A stretch of DNA of 26,289 nucleotides from an uncultured Collinsella sp. (GCA_900757465.1 CAAENY010000064.1:1-26289); one strand, 5' to 3'; numbered from the stretch's first letter, positions 13,623 to 22,950 are shown. Notes: generated by a model from the letters alone, not told the origin. Numbers and translations are program-made.

Positions 13623-13634
13623 GCCCCCTACTTG

Positions 13635-16600
13635 TTAGTCATCGTCGCTCGCGCCTAATTGCTGCAGCAACATGAGCGCGGCCGCCACCGGGCCGATGCC
13701 GTCGTTGGCGTCGAGACCGCGACCCAGGCCGCTGCCCGCGCCGGCGCCCGCCTTGTAGGGCACCGACAGTTTGCGGCTCTTGGGAAAGTTCACCGCGCCA
13801 TAGCGGGTCTTAAGCTCAAAGGCCACCTTCTTGGGCACGTCAACCCCCAGGAAAGTAATGCGTCCGCCACTGAGCGTGACGCTCTCGAGCCCTAGGCGCT
13901 CGCCGCGAATACGAATGCGAGCGCGGTTGAACAGGTTGAGCCCCGCCAGCGGAAGCTCACCGTGCGCGGCCTCGGTCTCCTCCTGCACCTCGTCGATACT
14001 CTCCAGGTCCTCAGCCGCCGCGAGCTTGCGGTACACGAGCACGCGCTGGTCCACCGCCGGCATGTACTCCTCGGACAAGAAGTAGTCGGCCGGCAGGTTG
14101 ATGCCCACGCTCGCCGCCTCCACGCCGGCATCGTCGTCGCCGCGCGCCTCGGCCACGGCCTGGCCCAGCATCTGCGTAAACAGGTCAAAGCCCACGCTCG
14201 ACAGGTTGCCGTGCTGCTCGGCGCCCATAAGCGAGCCGGCGCCGCGAATCTCCAGGTCGCGCATGGCGATGCGCATGCCGCTGCCCAGGTCTTGGAACTC
14301 GGAAAGCGCGGTCAGACGTGCCGTGGCCTCCTCGGTAAGCGGCAACTCGCCGGGGAACATAAAGTACGCGTAGGCCTGCGTGGCAGAGCGGCCCACACGG
14401 CCCTTGAGCTGGTAGAGCTGCGCCAGACCCAGACGCTGCGAGTCCTCGATGATGAGCGTGTTGGCGGTCGCGTTATCGATGCCGCTCTCCACGATGGTCG
14501 TGGCGATGAGCACGTCGATCTTTTTGGTCGCGAACTCGATCATCACGTCCTCGACCTCGCGCGGGCTCATCTTGCCGTGTGCCACGCCCACGCGTGCCTC
14601 GGGCGCGGCCTCGTGCACGCGCGCCACGGCGTCGTCGATGGTCTTGACGCGGTTGGACACGTAGTACACCTGACCGCCGCGGCCCACCTCCAGGCGAATC
14701 GCCGCACTCACCACGTCGGGGTCGTACTCCCCCACGTGCACGATCACGGGACGACGCCCGGTCGGCGGCGTGGTGATCAGGCTCATGTCGCGCACGCCGC
14801 TCGTGGCCATCTGCATGGTTCGCGGAATAGGCGTTGCCGAGAGCGTGAGCACGTCAATCTGCTCGCGCAGGTTTTTGAGCTGCTCCTTGTGCTGCACACC
14901 AAAGCGCTGCTCTTCGTCGATGATCACCATGCCCAGGTTCTTGGGGTTCACGTCGGCAGAAAGCAAGCGGTGCGTGCCGATGAGCACATCAATCGTGCCC
15001 TCGGCAAACGCCTTGAGCGCGCGCTTTTGCTGCGCCGGCGTGCGGAAGCGGCTGAGCACCTCGACCTCCAGGCCAAACGGGGCAAAGCGCTCAAAGAATG
15101 TCTCGTAGTGCTGCTGGGCCAGAATGGTCGTGGGGCAGAGCACCATGACCTGACGGCCGGAGTCCACGCACTTAAAGGCCGCGCGCAGGGCGACCTCGGT
15201 CTTGCCGAAACCCACGTCGCCGCACAGCAGGCGGTCCATGGGCTTGGGCGCCTCCATGTCGGCCTTGATGTCGGCGATAGCCTCCAGCTGGTCACGTGTC
15301 TCGTCGTAGGGGAAGCTCTGCTCCATCTCGATCTGCTCGGGCGTATCGGGCGGACAGGCGATACCGGTAATCGACGAGCGACGCGTATACAGGTCGACCA
15401 GGTCAAACGCCAGCTTTTTGGCATTCTTGCGCGCCTTGTTGGTGGCCCGCGTCCAGTCGGCGGTGTTGAGCCTGGTCAAGCGCGGCTTATCGCCGTCGGG
15501 ACCAACGTAGCGCGTAATGCGGTCAACCTGCTCCAGCGGCACGTAGAGTTTGTCGCCGTCGGCGTATTCCAGCAAAAAGTAGTCGCGTTCCTTGCCGCCC
15601 ACTTCCTGGCGCGCGATCTCACTAAAGAGCGCGATGCCGTGGGTAGCGTGCACCACGTAGTCTCCCGGCTTAAACGGGAAAGTGATCTGCGTAATGTCAA
15701 CCTTGCGGCGGCTGCGTGCGCGGTTGGCGTCCATGCGGGCGTTGAGGTCGGCGATCGAGAACACGGCCAAATTGGCGTCGGGCACCACCACGCCCTGCGG
15801 CAGGGCAGCGTCCACAAAGGTCACGCGCCCGCGCGAGATGGTGGGCACGGCGGCGCTGGCGGCAGCCTGCTCGGCGCCCGCCTCGAGCGAGCGGGCGTTG
15901 AGCACGTCGGCCTTACGCTCGCGAATGGAAGCATGGGCCTCCTGGCGTGCGGCACGGTCGGCGGAATCCGCCGCTGCCACGCGCACGCGCTCGCCGATAG
16001 CGCCGGCATTTTCGGGCGCCGCAGTCAGCGATTCCTCAAAGGTAATGCCCTCGTCGCCAAAGGTGAGCTCCATCGACTCACGCGCGCCGCGGTCGGGGAT
16101 AGCAAACACGCAGGCATAGCGCTTGCCCACGACCTCCTGGATACGCGTCATAAAACGGTTGTCCGAGCCTGCGATGGCAGGCTGCTCAATCTTGAGCTCG
16201 GCCGTCACCGCACCCCCGGCACGAATGAGGCTCACATAGTTCAGGCGCTGCTGGGAGCCAAAGTCGAGTTGCTGGGCACGCACATACAGGCCGTCCAGAC
16301 GGTCGACCCCCGCCTCGCCGGCACGTGCCTCGATATCCTCGTAGGCGTGCAGGCAATCGTCGAACAGCGAGCGCGGCTCGGACAGCACCACGAGCGCCTT
16401 GCCGCTCACGTGCGACAGCGGGCTCACAGTCTGGCCGTACATCACCGGCAAAAAGCGGTCGAGCTCAGGCGTGACGATGCGCGCATCCACCATCTCGAGC
16501 AGCGCCGCCAACTTGCTGTCGTCCTGGCTTGCGCGGTAGAGCGCCACGTGCATGTTGTGAACGGCATCGTCGGTAAGCGCCAGCTCACGGCAGGGGAAGA

Positions 16601-17267
16601 TCTCGATACTGTCCTCGTTGCCGATGGTCTGCCCCGTAGAGCTCACCATGCGGCGGATGCGGTCGATCTCGTCGCCGAAAAATTCAATGCGCACGGGCGC
16701 CTTTTCCTGCGCGGGAAACACCTCGACGGTGTCGCCGTGCACACGGAACAGGCCGGGCGCGTCGGCGGCGCCGGCATTGGTGTAGCCCATGCCCACCAGA
16801 CGCTGCGGCACCTCGTCAAAAGGAATCTCCTCGCCCACCGCAAAAGTAGTGGACTCCCAGTAGCGGCTCTCGACCGGCGGCACGCAGCGCAGCAGCGCGC
16901 GAGCCGAGGCGACCATGATGCAGTTGTCGCCGCGCACGATGCGCCCGAGTGCCTCGCAGCGCTGGGCTACCACGGCGTCGTCGGGCGCCTGCTCGCGCCA
17001 AGGGTAGTCCTTGCGCTCGGGAAAGCGGCACACGTGCGCCAGGCCCACATAGGCGGCCAGACTACGTGCGGCTCGATCGGCCGCATCCTCGCCACTCACG
17101 ATGTAGACCGTGGGGCGCGGACGACGCGCAAACTGGGCGGCGGCCATAAGCGTTCGGCCCGACTGAGACACGGCCAGCGTCACGTCCTCGCCAGAATCGA
17201 GCCCGGCCTCGACGGTCTGCAGTGCCTCGGCAGTGTAGAGCTGCGCGGCTATACGGTGAATGAGCAT
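13635..17267 (-). CDS. mfd: Transcription-repair coupling factor Mfd
   Basis: A 1210-residue ATP-dependent translocase that releases stalled RNA polymerase and recruits UvrA for nucleotide-excision repair. From the N-terminus: the UvrB-like region (about 1-350), with FPERKDYPWREQAPDD and ARALLRCVPP; the RNA-polymerase-interacting domain beginning PGDYVVHATHGIALF; the RecG-like motor with Walker A GDVGFGKTEVALRAAF, DEEQRFGVQHKEQL, LSATPIPRTMQM and LKGRVGRS; and the C-terminal domain that masks the UvrA-binding site. All helicase motifs are intact. The ATG at 17267 has GGAGG six bases before it; an extension of nine residues upstream is not supported. A terminator-like hairpin lies only 26 bases upstream, between any promoter and the gene. 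Confidence 0.98.
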   Translation of the reverse strand: MLIHRIAAQLYTAEALQTVEAGLDSGEDVTLAVSQSGRTLMAAAQFARRPRPTVYIVSGEDAADRAARSLAAYVGLAHVCRFPERKDYPWREQAPDDAVVAQRCEALGRIVRGDNCIMVASARALLRCVPPVESRYWESTTFAVGEEIPFDEVPQRLVGMGYTNAGAADAPGLFRVHGDTVEVFPAQEKAPVRIEFFGDEIDRIRRMVSSTGQTIGNEDSIEIFPCRELALTDDAVHNMHVALYRASQDDSKLAALLEMVDARIVTPELDRFLPVMYGQTVSPLSHVSGKALVVLSEPRSLFDDCLHAYEDIEARAGEAGVDRLDGLYVRAQQLDFGSQQRLNYVSLIRAGGAVTAELKIEQPAIAGSDNRFMTRIQEVVGKRYACVFAIPDRGARESMELTFGDEGITFEESLTAAPENAGAIGERVRVAAADSADRAARQEAHASIRERKADVLNARSLEAGAEQAAASAAVPTISRGRVTFVDAALPQGVVVPDANLAVFSIADLNARMDANRARSRRKVDITQITFPFKPGDYVVHATHGIALFSEIARQEVGGKERDYFLLEYADGDKLYVPLEQVDRITRYVGPDGDKPRLTRLNTADWTRATNKARKNAKKLAFDLVDLYTRRSSITGIACPPDTPEQIEMEQSFPYDETRDQLEAIADIKADMEAPKPMDRLLCGDVGFGKTEVALRAAFKCVDSGRQVMVLCPTTILAQQHYETFFERFAPFGLEVEVLSRFRTPAQQKRALKAFAEGTIDVLIGTHRLLSADVNPKNLGMVIIDEEQRFGVQHKEQLKNLREQIDVLTLSATPIPRTMQMATSGVRDMSLITTPPTGRRPVIVHVGEYDPDVVSAAIRLEVGRGGQVYYVSNRVKTIDDAVARVHEAAPEARVGVAHGKMSPREVEDVMIEFATKKIDVLIATTIVESGIDNATANTLIIEDSQRLGLAQLYQLKGRVGRSATQAYAYFMFPGELPLTEEATARLTALSEFQDLGSGMRIAMRDLEIRGAGSLMGAEQHGNLSSVGFDLFTQMLGQAVAEARGDDDAGVEAASVGINLPADYFLSEEYMPAVDQRVLVYRKLAAAEDLESIDEVQEETEAAHGELPLAGLNLFNRARIRIRGERLGLESVTLSGGRITFLGVDVPKKVAFELKTRYGAVNFPKSRKLSVPYKAGAGAGSGLGRGLDANDGIGPVAAALMLLQQLGASDDD

Positions 17268-17292
17268 GCTGTTCCTCCGGCATTGCAACGCC

Positions 17293-17320
17293 AAAAGCCC
17301 GCCGAGGCAAGCTCGGCGGG
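17293..17320 (-). terminator. Terminator-like hairpin immediately upstream of mfd
   Basis: The 9-bp stem CCCGCCGAG/CTCGGCGGG (17298-17306, 17312-17320) with loop GCAAG is followed on the minus strand by CTTTT. It lies 26 bases before the mfd start, leaving no room for a promoter after it. It may be the terminator of the upstream gene read through into mfd, or an attenuator in the mfd leader. Confidence 0.6.
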
Positions 17321-17364
17321 TCGTTCGTCAAATTCGTTGCCTGTCATGGTAGCGCATGGAGAGG

Positions 17365-17409
17365 ACTCCGACTCAAGCGTACGCCCGGCCCCGCAACAAA
17401 AACGCCAGA
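17365..17409. repeat. 45-bp repeat, copy 1 (degenerate terminator region)
   Basis: It matches 19078-19122 at 40 of 45 positions, all five differences being transitions. It contains GCCCCGCAACAAAAACGCCA, which on the minus strand is a U-tract following half of a terminator stem. In this copy the partner stem has decayed to a 4-5 bp CCAG/CTGG pairing, so termination after the ATP-grasp gene is probably weak. Confidence 0.6.
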
Positions 17410-17489
17410 TAGAACTGGACTCGCCGGCTTCGCCAAAATCTCCCCGTCACGTCGAACGCCGCAACCACGGAAGGCTCCCCAAGAAACGG

Positions 17490-18956
17490 CTATTCCTCAA
17501 AAAAGCTCGCAACGTTCAAACGGCTCGTCCACTCTCCTATGGTGTTGGCAAAGCCCACACGTGCGTACACGCCCGCAAAACGGCCGCGATACAGGTACAG
17601 GCCTTCCATATTAGAAGCGGGCGCAAAACCAAGATCATCCACAAGTCCTTTGGGCGCCTCTCCTCGATGCGGCCCATCGACAAGCGTTCCGCGCAAGCAG
17701 GGAGTCTGATACTGCTGAGCATACTCCTGCACAATCGCCCCAGCGGCCGCAGCGCGAGCAAGCACCTGGGACCATTCCTGTTCCGTGGCATCCAAACCGG
17801 CAACAACGCCAACCGCATTGTAGCCGCCGCACGGCTTGACGATCCATCGGTCCTTTTCGGCAAATCTCGACAACTGGGTGCTTTCGTCCATAATCTCGGT
17901 ATAGGGCACATGCTCCCGTACAAACGATTGCTCCTCCGGGCTCAACAAGGACTGACCGGCCCGAGACCACAAAAACGCAAATACGGTCTTAGTCGCACAC
18001 GGCCACGTTCTAAAACCACCAACGATGCACGCGAGCCCTTCTTGAGCCGCCTCGATTAAGGCGGAACGTCCATCGCACGGCTTATCCCACAGCTCGCCGG
18101 TCACCGCGCGCCGCCAAACACAATCAATAGGACCAGCGGCATCGCACAGGTGCCTAGCACCGCTCTCGCCTTCGCCAATCCGCAGGTCGCGCACATCCGC
18201 AAAGCGTGCGGCTACACCCCGCTGCCTCATAAGGTCGACAAAATGAGCCGCATCTTCCGAGTCGATGCTTTCCGAATAGTCGACGATTGCCACCGAAACG
18301 GGATATATCTTTGATTGCGGTGCATAGAGCCCCTCGTCAACGCAGACCCCGTCGTCCGATCGTGCACTATCCTCGGTGCGACGAGGATGGGTCAGCTCCC
18401 ACTCTGCATAGGTCTCAAACAATGCATCTATCCAGTCGTCGCACAAATCGTACTGCCGAAAGCCGGGGTGGTCGGATGCAAACTCCTCAAAGGAAGGCGT
18501 CGTTCGCACTGCCTGACAGACCGCATCGGTCACTACCATTCCGGCACTGCCGTCGGTATTGAGCTCGCAAAACGTATACGAACCGGTGTCCTCGTCAAGA
18601 AAGATATCAACGCGCGCAAGGGGGATCTGGCAATCATAGCCGGCATCCATAGCGCACAGGTCAGCAAAAGCCGGATCCATGCGAAACCACGCGCGCACGG
18701 AGGCATCGGAACAAAACGCCCGCGTCACCTTGTCCATAATGCCGTACATGCGCTCGGACGCCTCCTTAAGAAGCGCCGTCATATCCTTGTCGAATATCTT
18801 TGGCGTTAAAGCCCAGGGCGCAGGATCTCCGTGGTAGAGCGCATGGGTTTGAGACAAGTATTCGTCGCCTTTGCGACGACCAGGTAGGTCACCTTCGCGC
18901 GTGCGCACGATGCGTTCAAAATAATCTTCAAGCTCTCGCGTCTTCGATGTTGCCAC
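17490..18956 (-). CDS. Circularly permuted ATP-grasp family protein (glutathionylspermidine synthase-like)
   Basis: A 488-residue cytoplasmic protein. VDIFLDEDTGSYTFCELNTD (about 120-140) and RWIVKPCGGYNAVGVVAGLD (about 375-395) match the acidic and lysine/glycine-rich ATP-binding elements of circularly permuted ATP-grasp and glutathionylspermidine-synthase-like proteins. The end, with GLYLYRGRFAGVYARVGFAN, also fits that family. Members ligate a carboxylate to an amine at the cost of ATP, but the substrate is unknown here. I chose GTG at 18956 because GGAGG is five bases before it; the ATG four codons earlier would overlap that ribosome-binding site. No partner gene is adjacent, and the neighbouring genes give no clue to its pathway. 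Confidence 0.75.
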   Translation of the reverse strand: MATSKTRELEDYFERIVRTREGDLPGRRKGDEYLSQTHALYHGDPAPWALTPKIFDKDMTALLKEASERMYGIMDKVTRAFCSDASVRAWFRMDPAFADLCAMDAGYDCQIPLARVDIFLDEDTGSYTFCELNTDGSAGMVVTDAVCQAVRTTPSFEEFASDHPGFRQYDLCDDWIDALFETYAEWELTHPRRTEDSARSDDGVCVDEGLYAPQSKIYPVSVAIVDYSESIDSEDAAHFVDLMRQRGVAARFADVRDLRIGEGESGARHLCDAAGPIDCVWRRAVTGELWDKPCDGRSALIEAAQEGLACIVGGFRTWPCATKTVFAFLWSRAGQSLLSPEEQSFVREHVPYTEIMDESTQLSRFAEKDRWIVKPCGGYNAVGVVAGLDATEQEWSQVLARAAAAGAIVQEYAQQYQTPCLRGTLVDGPHRGEAPKGLVDDLGFAPASNMEGLYLYRGRFAGVYARVGFANTIGEWTSRLNVASFFEE

Positions 18957-19077
18957 GTTACCCTCCATTGCTTGATTTTTTGCTCATGCTACGCCAGCAC
19001 GCTACAACTTCGGCGCGCTTGAATAGGCTTCTAAATTAGCAACACATTTTTGCATGAGGCAGCAGGAGGCGACAAAT

Positions 19078-19142
19078 ACTCCAGCTCAAGCGCATGCCCA
19101 GCCCCGCAACAAAAACGCCAGACGGACGAGTCGCCTGGCGTT
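19078..19142 (-). terminator. Intrinsic terminator of the zinc-ribbon gene (45-bp repeat, copy 2)
   Basis: The perfect 8-bp stem AACGCCAG/CTGGCGTT (19114-19121, 19135-19142) is followed on the minus strand by TTTTTGTT. It lies 24 bases after the zinc-ribbon gene's stop codon. Positions 19078-19122 form the second copy of the 45-bp repeat found at 17365-17409. Confidence 0.87.
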
Positions 19143-19166
19143 ATCAGAGTGAGCTATACGCCGAGT

Positions 19167-20225
19167 CTAATCGTAGACGCCCATTTTAAGCAGTGTGAAG
19201 GTCGGGGCGCCGTCACCCTGTGCGACGCGGACCGTGCAAGTTTCGGTACGGCCCCTGGATGCATCCGCTTGAATTGCGGCGATGAACTGGTCCTTTGGCA
19301 GGCCGTAGGTGCTCTCGGGGATGTCGGAAGGAAGTAGCGCACCGCCAGCACTGTAAACCTCATAGGTGAGCTCGTAGATGTTGTCGCCAAGGTCAGTCGC
19401 GCCCGTAACGATGGCACACGATGGGTTGTAATTTCCCTGGCCGTATTCCTGCTTCAGATACAAGTACCCGTCATGCGCTTCGGCCGAATCGGCAAGCATC
19501 TGCCCACCCGACCCTTTATCAAAGGTCATGTCAGCATCCGAGAGCGTCAGACCCGTCAGGCGATTGAGTTCCCTATTGATCACATCGGTCGCCATGCGCT
19601 GATAGTGACCGTTGTCATAGTCGCCTTTCTCGATTCGATACGGCGCGTTGTCAATAAAATGGCACCAGATAAACTTGACCAGCTTGTATTTCTCGTCATC
19701 AGAAAGTCCGTCAGTCGAATCGAAGCCGCCCGTCTGATACCAGTCCCGATCGAAGTGCTCCTCCGTAAAGTTCGATAGGAACAGGTTCGCGGCGGTATAG
19801 GTTGCCTGGTCGTTGAGGTCAACTTTTACGCTGCTGCCCGTCTGCTCGGGCTCTTCCGCCTCATCCTCGTCGGCGGCAGGCTTCTCCTTGGCGCTTCCCT
19901 TGTCCTTGTGCTCGGCCGAACCCTCGTCGGACCCAAGTACCGTAATCTGCGATGAGTTGCCCTGCCCAAGCGGACCCAGCACGCCGGTCAGCGTCAGCGC
20001 AGCGCCACCGGCCACCAGCACGCCCACCACGCACATGCCGACAATCACCGCGCGCTTATGCGATTTCTTTTGTACGGCACCCTGCACGGGAGGCATCCCT
20101 GCCGCCGGCATCGACGCGGGCTCGGCGGGCGCAGCAGCCGGAGAGGCAGTGCCCATGCGCGCCCCGCAGTTCGTGCAAAAATCGGTTCCGTCGGGCATCT
20201 CGGATCCACACTTGGTGCAAAACAT
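19167..20225 (-). CDS. Zinc-ribbon, single-pass membrane protein of unknown function
   Basis: A 352-residue protein. It opens with a zinc ribbon whose ligands are Cys3, Cys6, Cys17 and Cys20 (MFCTKCG...DFCTNCGARM). An Ala/Pro-rich linker and one transmembrane segment (about 58-83, VIVGMCVVGVLVAGGAALTL) follow. After it comes an acidic low-complexity stretch (KEKPAADEDEAEEPEQ, about 120-140), then an extracytoplasmic domain of about 210 residues that I do not recognise, containing LFLSNFTEEHFDRDWYQ. The layout, zinc ribbon inside and sensor-like domain outside, is common in Firmicutes and Actinobacteria. The ATG at 20225 has GAGGGGA about nine bases upstream; a GTG at 20243 would overlap it. 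It ends at a strong terminator. Confidence 0.8.
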   Translation of the reverse strand: MFCTKCGSEMPDGTDFCTNCGARMGTASPAAAPAEPASMPAAGMPPVQGAVQKKSHKRAVIVGMCVVGVLVAGGAALTLTGVLGPLGQGNSSQITVLGSDEGSAEHKDKGSAKEKPAADEDEAEEPEQTGSSVKVDLNDQATYTAANLFLSNFTEEHFDRDWYQTGGFDSTDGLSDDEKYKLVKFIWCHFIDNAPYRIEKGDYDNGHYQRMATDVINRELNRLTGLTLSDADMTFDKGSGGQMLADSAEAHDGYLYLKQEYGQGNYNPSCAIVTGATDLGDNIYELTYEVYSAGGALLPSDIPESTYGLPKDQFIAAIQADASRGRTETCTVRVAQGDGAPTFTLLKMGVYD

Positions 20226-20343
20226 ATTCGGGCATCCCCTCACAACAAACGGTATCTGCCGCCATCATATTGAGCCTTCGCAGCCCAAATGTGTTGCGCA
20301 ACATTGGCCAAAGCCTTCGGACGCCGGCAAAACGTGCCGGGCC

Positions 20344-21009
20344 CTACCCCGTCACGCGCACGCTGGGGCAAAGGTCTGCCAGTGGGCACTCGTCGCACTT
20401 AGGTTTGCGGGCGTCGCAGATCTCGCGGCCAAAGGTAATCCACTGGTGGTTGACCGACTCCCAATACTCGTGCGGCAAGATCTTGAGCAGATCTTGCTCG
20501 GTCTTGAGCGGCTCTTTGGCATGCGTCTTGGGACTCAGCATCAGGCGGTGCGCGATGCGGTTGACGTGCGTATCCACCGCGATGCCTTCCACGATGCCGT
20601 ACCCCACGTTGAGCACGATGTTCGCTGTTTTGCGCCCCACGCCCGGCAGCTTGACGAGTTCCTTCATGTCTGCCGGTACCTCGCCGCCGTAATCGGCGAC
20701 GATCATCTGCGCGGCCTCCACGGCATGCTTGGCCTTACTCTTATAAAAGCCGAGTGACTTAATGGTGTCCGCCACGTCGGTCACACTTGCCCCGGCCATG
20801 GCCTCGGGCGTTGGCCACTGGGCAAACAGTTGGGGCGTCACCTTGTTGACCTGCGCGTCGGTCGTCTGAGCCGAGAGCAGTACCGCGACGAGCAGCCTAA
20901 AGGGATTCTCGTGGTCCAAGAAGCACTCAACCGGGCCATAGCGACGGTTAAGGCGCTCGCACACCTCGATGGCGCGCTCGCGTTTGGCGGCATTGGTCTC
21001 GCGTGGCAT
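20344..21009 (-). CDS. nth: Endonuclease III (base-excision DNA glycosylase/AP lyase)
   Basis: A 221-residue DNA-repair enzyme that removes oxidised pyrimidines and nicks the abasic site. The helix-hairpin-helix LPGVGRKTANIVL carries the catalytic Lys127, the catalytic Asp is Asp146 in AVDTHVNRIA, and the [4Fe-4S] cluster ligands are Cys198, Cys205, Cys208 and Cys214 (spacing C-x6-C-x2-C-x5-C). Length is close to E. coli Nth. I chose the ATG at 21009 because GAGGAG lies five bases before it; the ORF extends eight codons further without support. The gene starts 63 bases after the ABC transporter's stop codon with no obvious terminator between, so they may be cotranscribed. Confidence 0.97.
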   Translation of the reverse strand: MPRETNAAKRERAIEVCERLNRRYGPVECFLDHENPFRLLVAVLLSAQTTDAQVNKVTPQLFAQWPTPEAMAGASVTDVADTIKSLGFYKSKAKHAVEAAQMIVADYGGEVPADMKELVKLPGVGRKTANIVLNVGYGIVEGIAVDTHVNRIAHRLMLSPKTHAKEPLKTEQDLLKILPHEYWESVNHQWITFGREICDARKPKCDECPLADLCPSVRVTG

Positions 21010-21072
21010 AACGACTCCTCGGCTCAGCGGCATAACAAACCTATGGGCACGATTGTCCCACGTATGGGGTCT

Positions 21073-22875
21073 TTACGCCTCCAAAAATGCGCCGGTCTGG
21101 CGGCTCCACAGGCTTGCGTATTCGCCGCCCGCCTCGACAAGCTGCGCATGCGTGCCGTCCTCGACAATCTCGCCGTCCGCCAGCACCACGATGCGGTCGA
21201 GCGCCGCCACAGTGGACAGGCGGTGCGCCACCACAATGGAGGTGCGGCCGCGCATCAGGTTCTCGAGCGCCTCCTGCACCAGAGCCTCGGACTCACTGTC
21301 CAGGGCAGAGGTTGCCTCGTCGAGCACCAGAATCGGCGCGTCAGCGAGGATGGCACGGGCGATGACCACGCGCTGGCGCTGGCCGCCCGAAAGCTTAACG
21401 CCGCGCTCGCCCACCATGGTGTCAAAGCCACGGGGCAGGCGGTCGATAAACTCGGTCGCATTAGCCAAGCGAGCCGCCTCGCGGATCTGCTCGTCGGTGG
21501 CGTCGGGTCGACCGTAGGCGATATTCTCGCGAATGGAGCGGTGGAACAGCAGCGCCTCCTGCGGCACGTAGGCAACCTGGCGACGCAGGCTCTGCTGCGT
21601 GCAGCGCGAGACGTCCTGGCCGTCCACGAGCACGCGACCGCCCTGTACGTCGTCCAGGCGCAGCAACAGCTTGGTGAGTGTCGTCTTGCCCGAGCCCGAT
21701 TTGCCCACCAGGCCCACGCGCTGGCCCGCCGCCACATGGAGCGTCAGGTCGTTGAACACACTCTCGCCCGCCGCGGCATCACGGTATGCAAAGCTCAAGT
21801 GCTCAAAATCAATCGCGCCCTCGCTCACCTTGAGCTCGGGGGCGTTCTCGTCGTCTGCCACCAGACGCGGCTCGTCCAGCACGCGCGTCATCTCGGCCGC
21901 ATCGCCCAGCGCGCGGTTGATGCGCTGCATCATGGAGCTCACGTAGTTCAGACGCATGGTGAGGTTGTACGTATAGGTAAAGATCATGACAAGCGCGCCG
22001 GCCGAGATGCCAAACCACGCATTGCCGCCCGCGACGAACACACTCACCACGGCCATGGTAATGACGATAAGGCCCGAGGTCGTAAAGTTGCGTTGCATCA
22101 TGGCGTGCATCGATACCGTTTCGGCATCGCGCGCAGCACGATCGGCGGTATCGAATAGGTCGCGCTCAAAGTCCTCGCGCCCGCAGGTCTTGACGGCCAG
22201 GATATTCGTGACCGCGTCGGACAGCACGCCCGACAGCTTGTTCTGCGCGGCGGACGTCGCGGCCGAAAGCGGCATGATGCGCTTGTACATAAGCCAGACA
22301 AACGCAATGTAGACGACCATGATGCCCACCAGGATCACGGTAAATGCGGGCACCACCGGGGCGAGCGCCACCACCGTGCAGATGATCGAGGTGATGGTGG
22401 GGATGAGCGAATACACCGTCACGTCCACCAGCCCCGTGTAGCCGCTCATAAAACGGCTCGTCTGGCTCACAAGCGATCCGCCAAAGCGGCTGGTGTGGAA
22501 CGTCATGGATTGATTGGAGAGCGTGTCGAAGCACAAGCGCGCCAGGTGATAGTTGCCCGCGATCTCGAGCTTGTAGACGGTGTAGTCCTGCAGTTTGGAG
22601 AGGATCTGGCCTACCAGGTTAACGAGCACGAGCGCCAAAATGTAAGGACCGAAGACCTCAAACACCTGGTCGCCTGCCACGGGGCCGGCCTGGACGCGGT
22701 CGACGATAAGCGCCATCACGTAGGTGTTGGCAAACGTAAGCAAAAAGATGTAGCCCGCCGACGAGAACACCGAGAGAAAGACGATCAGCGGCTGCGTGCG
22801 TGTGACGTCCCAAAAACGCTGCAGCGTGCGGCGCACGGTGGAGCGTTTGAGCGGACTGGTACTTCTCTGAGACAT
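21073..22875 (-). CDS. ABC transporter, fused permease and ATPase (exporter type)
   Basis: A 600-residue half-transporter. The N-terminal membrane domain (about 25-320) has six hydrophobic segments. The nucleotide-binding domain follows, with Walker A GLVGKSGSGKTTLTKLL (about 388-404), the signature LSGGQRQRVVIARAIL, Walker B ILVLDEATSALDSES and the switch His in VVAHRLSTV. This is the MsbA/multidrug-exporter (type IV ABC) layout, working as a dimer. No second half-transporter is adjacent, so a homodimer is likely. The ATG at 22875 has AAAGGA five bases upstream. Substrate cannot be assigned. The gene lies between rmuC and nth, separated from rmuC by a terminator. Confidence 0.96.
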   Translation of the reverse strand: MSQRSTSPLKRSTVRRTLQRFWDVTRTQPLIVFLSVFSSAGYIFLLTFANTYVMALIVDRVQAGPVAGDQVFEVFGPYILALVLVNLVGQILSKLQDYTVYKLEIAGNYHLARLCFDTLSNQSMTFHTSRFGGSLVSQTSRFMSGYTGLVDVTVYSLIPTITSIICTVVALAPVVPAFTVILVGIMVVYIAFVWLMYKRIMPLSAATSAAQNKLSGVLSDAVTNILAVKTCGREDFERDLFDTADRAARDAETVSMHAMMQRNFTTSGLIVITMAVVSVFVAGGNAWFGISAGALVMIFTYTYNLTMRLNYVSSMMQRINRALGDAAEMTRVLDEPRLVADDENAPELKVSEGAIDFEHLSFAYRDAAAGESVFNDLTLHVAAGQRVGLVGKSGSGKTTLTKLLLRLDDVQGGRVLVDGQDVSRCTQQSLRRQVAYVPQEALLFHRSIRENIAYGRPDATDEQIREAARLANATEFIDRLPRGFDTMVGERGVKLSGGQRQRVVIARAILADAPILVLDEATSALDSESEALVQEALENLMRGRTSIVVAHRLSTVAALDRIVVLADGEIVEDGTHAQLVEAGGEYASLWSRQTGAFLEA

Positions 22876-22950
22876 GGGCTTCCTTTCGCGTCTGATAGGG
22901 CGAAACGCCATTGTTGCACACTAAAGCGCACTTCAGGCAAGCGCGATGCG

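Noticed and set aside
13962..18059. A 1365-codon open frame on the plus strand opposite mfd and the ATP-grasp gene
   Set aside because: It lies wholly antisense to genes with full sets of family motifs, has a His/Arg/Ala/Val-rich composition typical of shadow frames in high-GC DNA and contains no recognisable domain.
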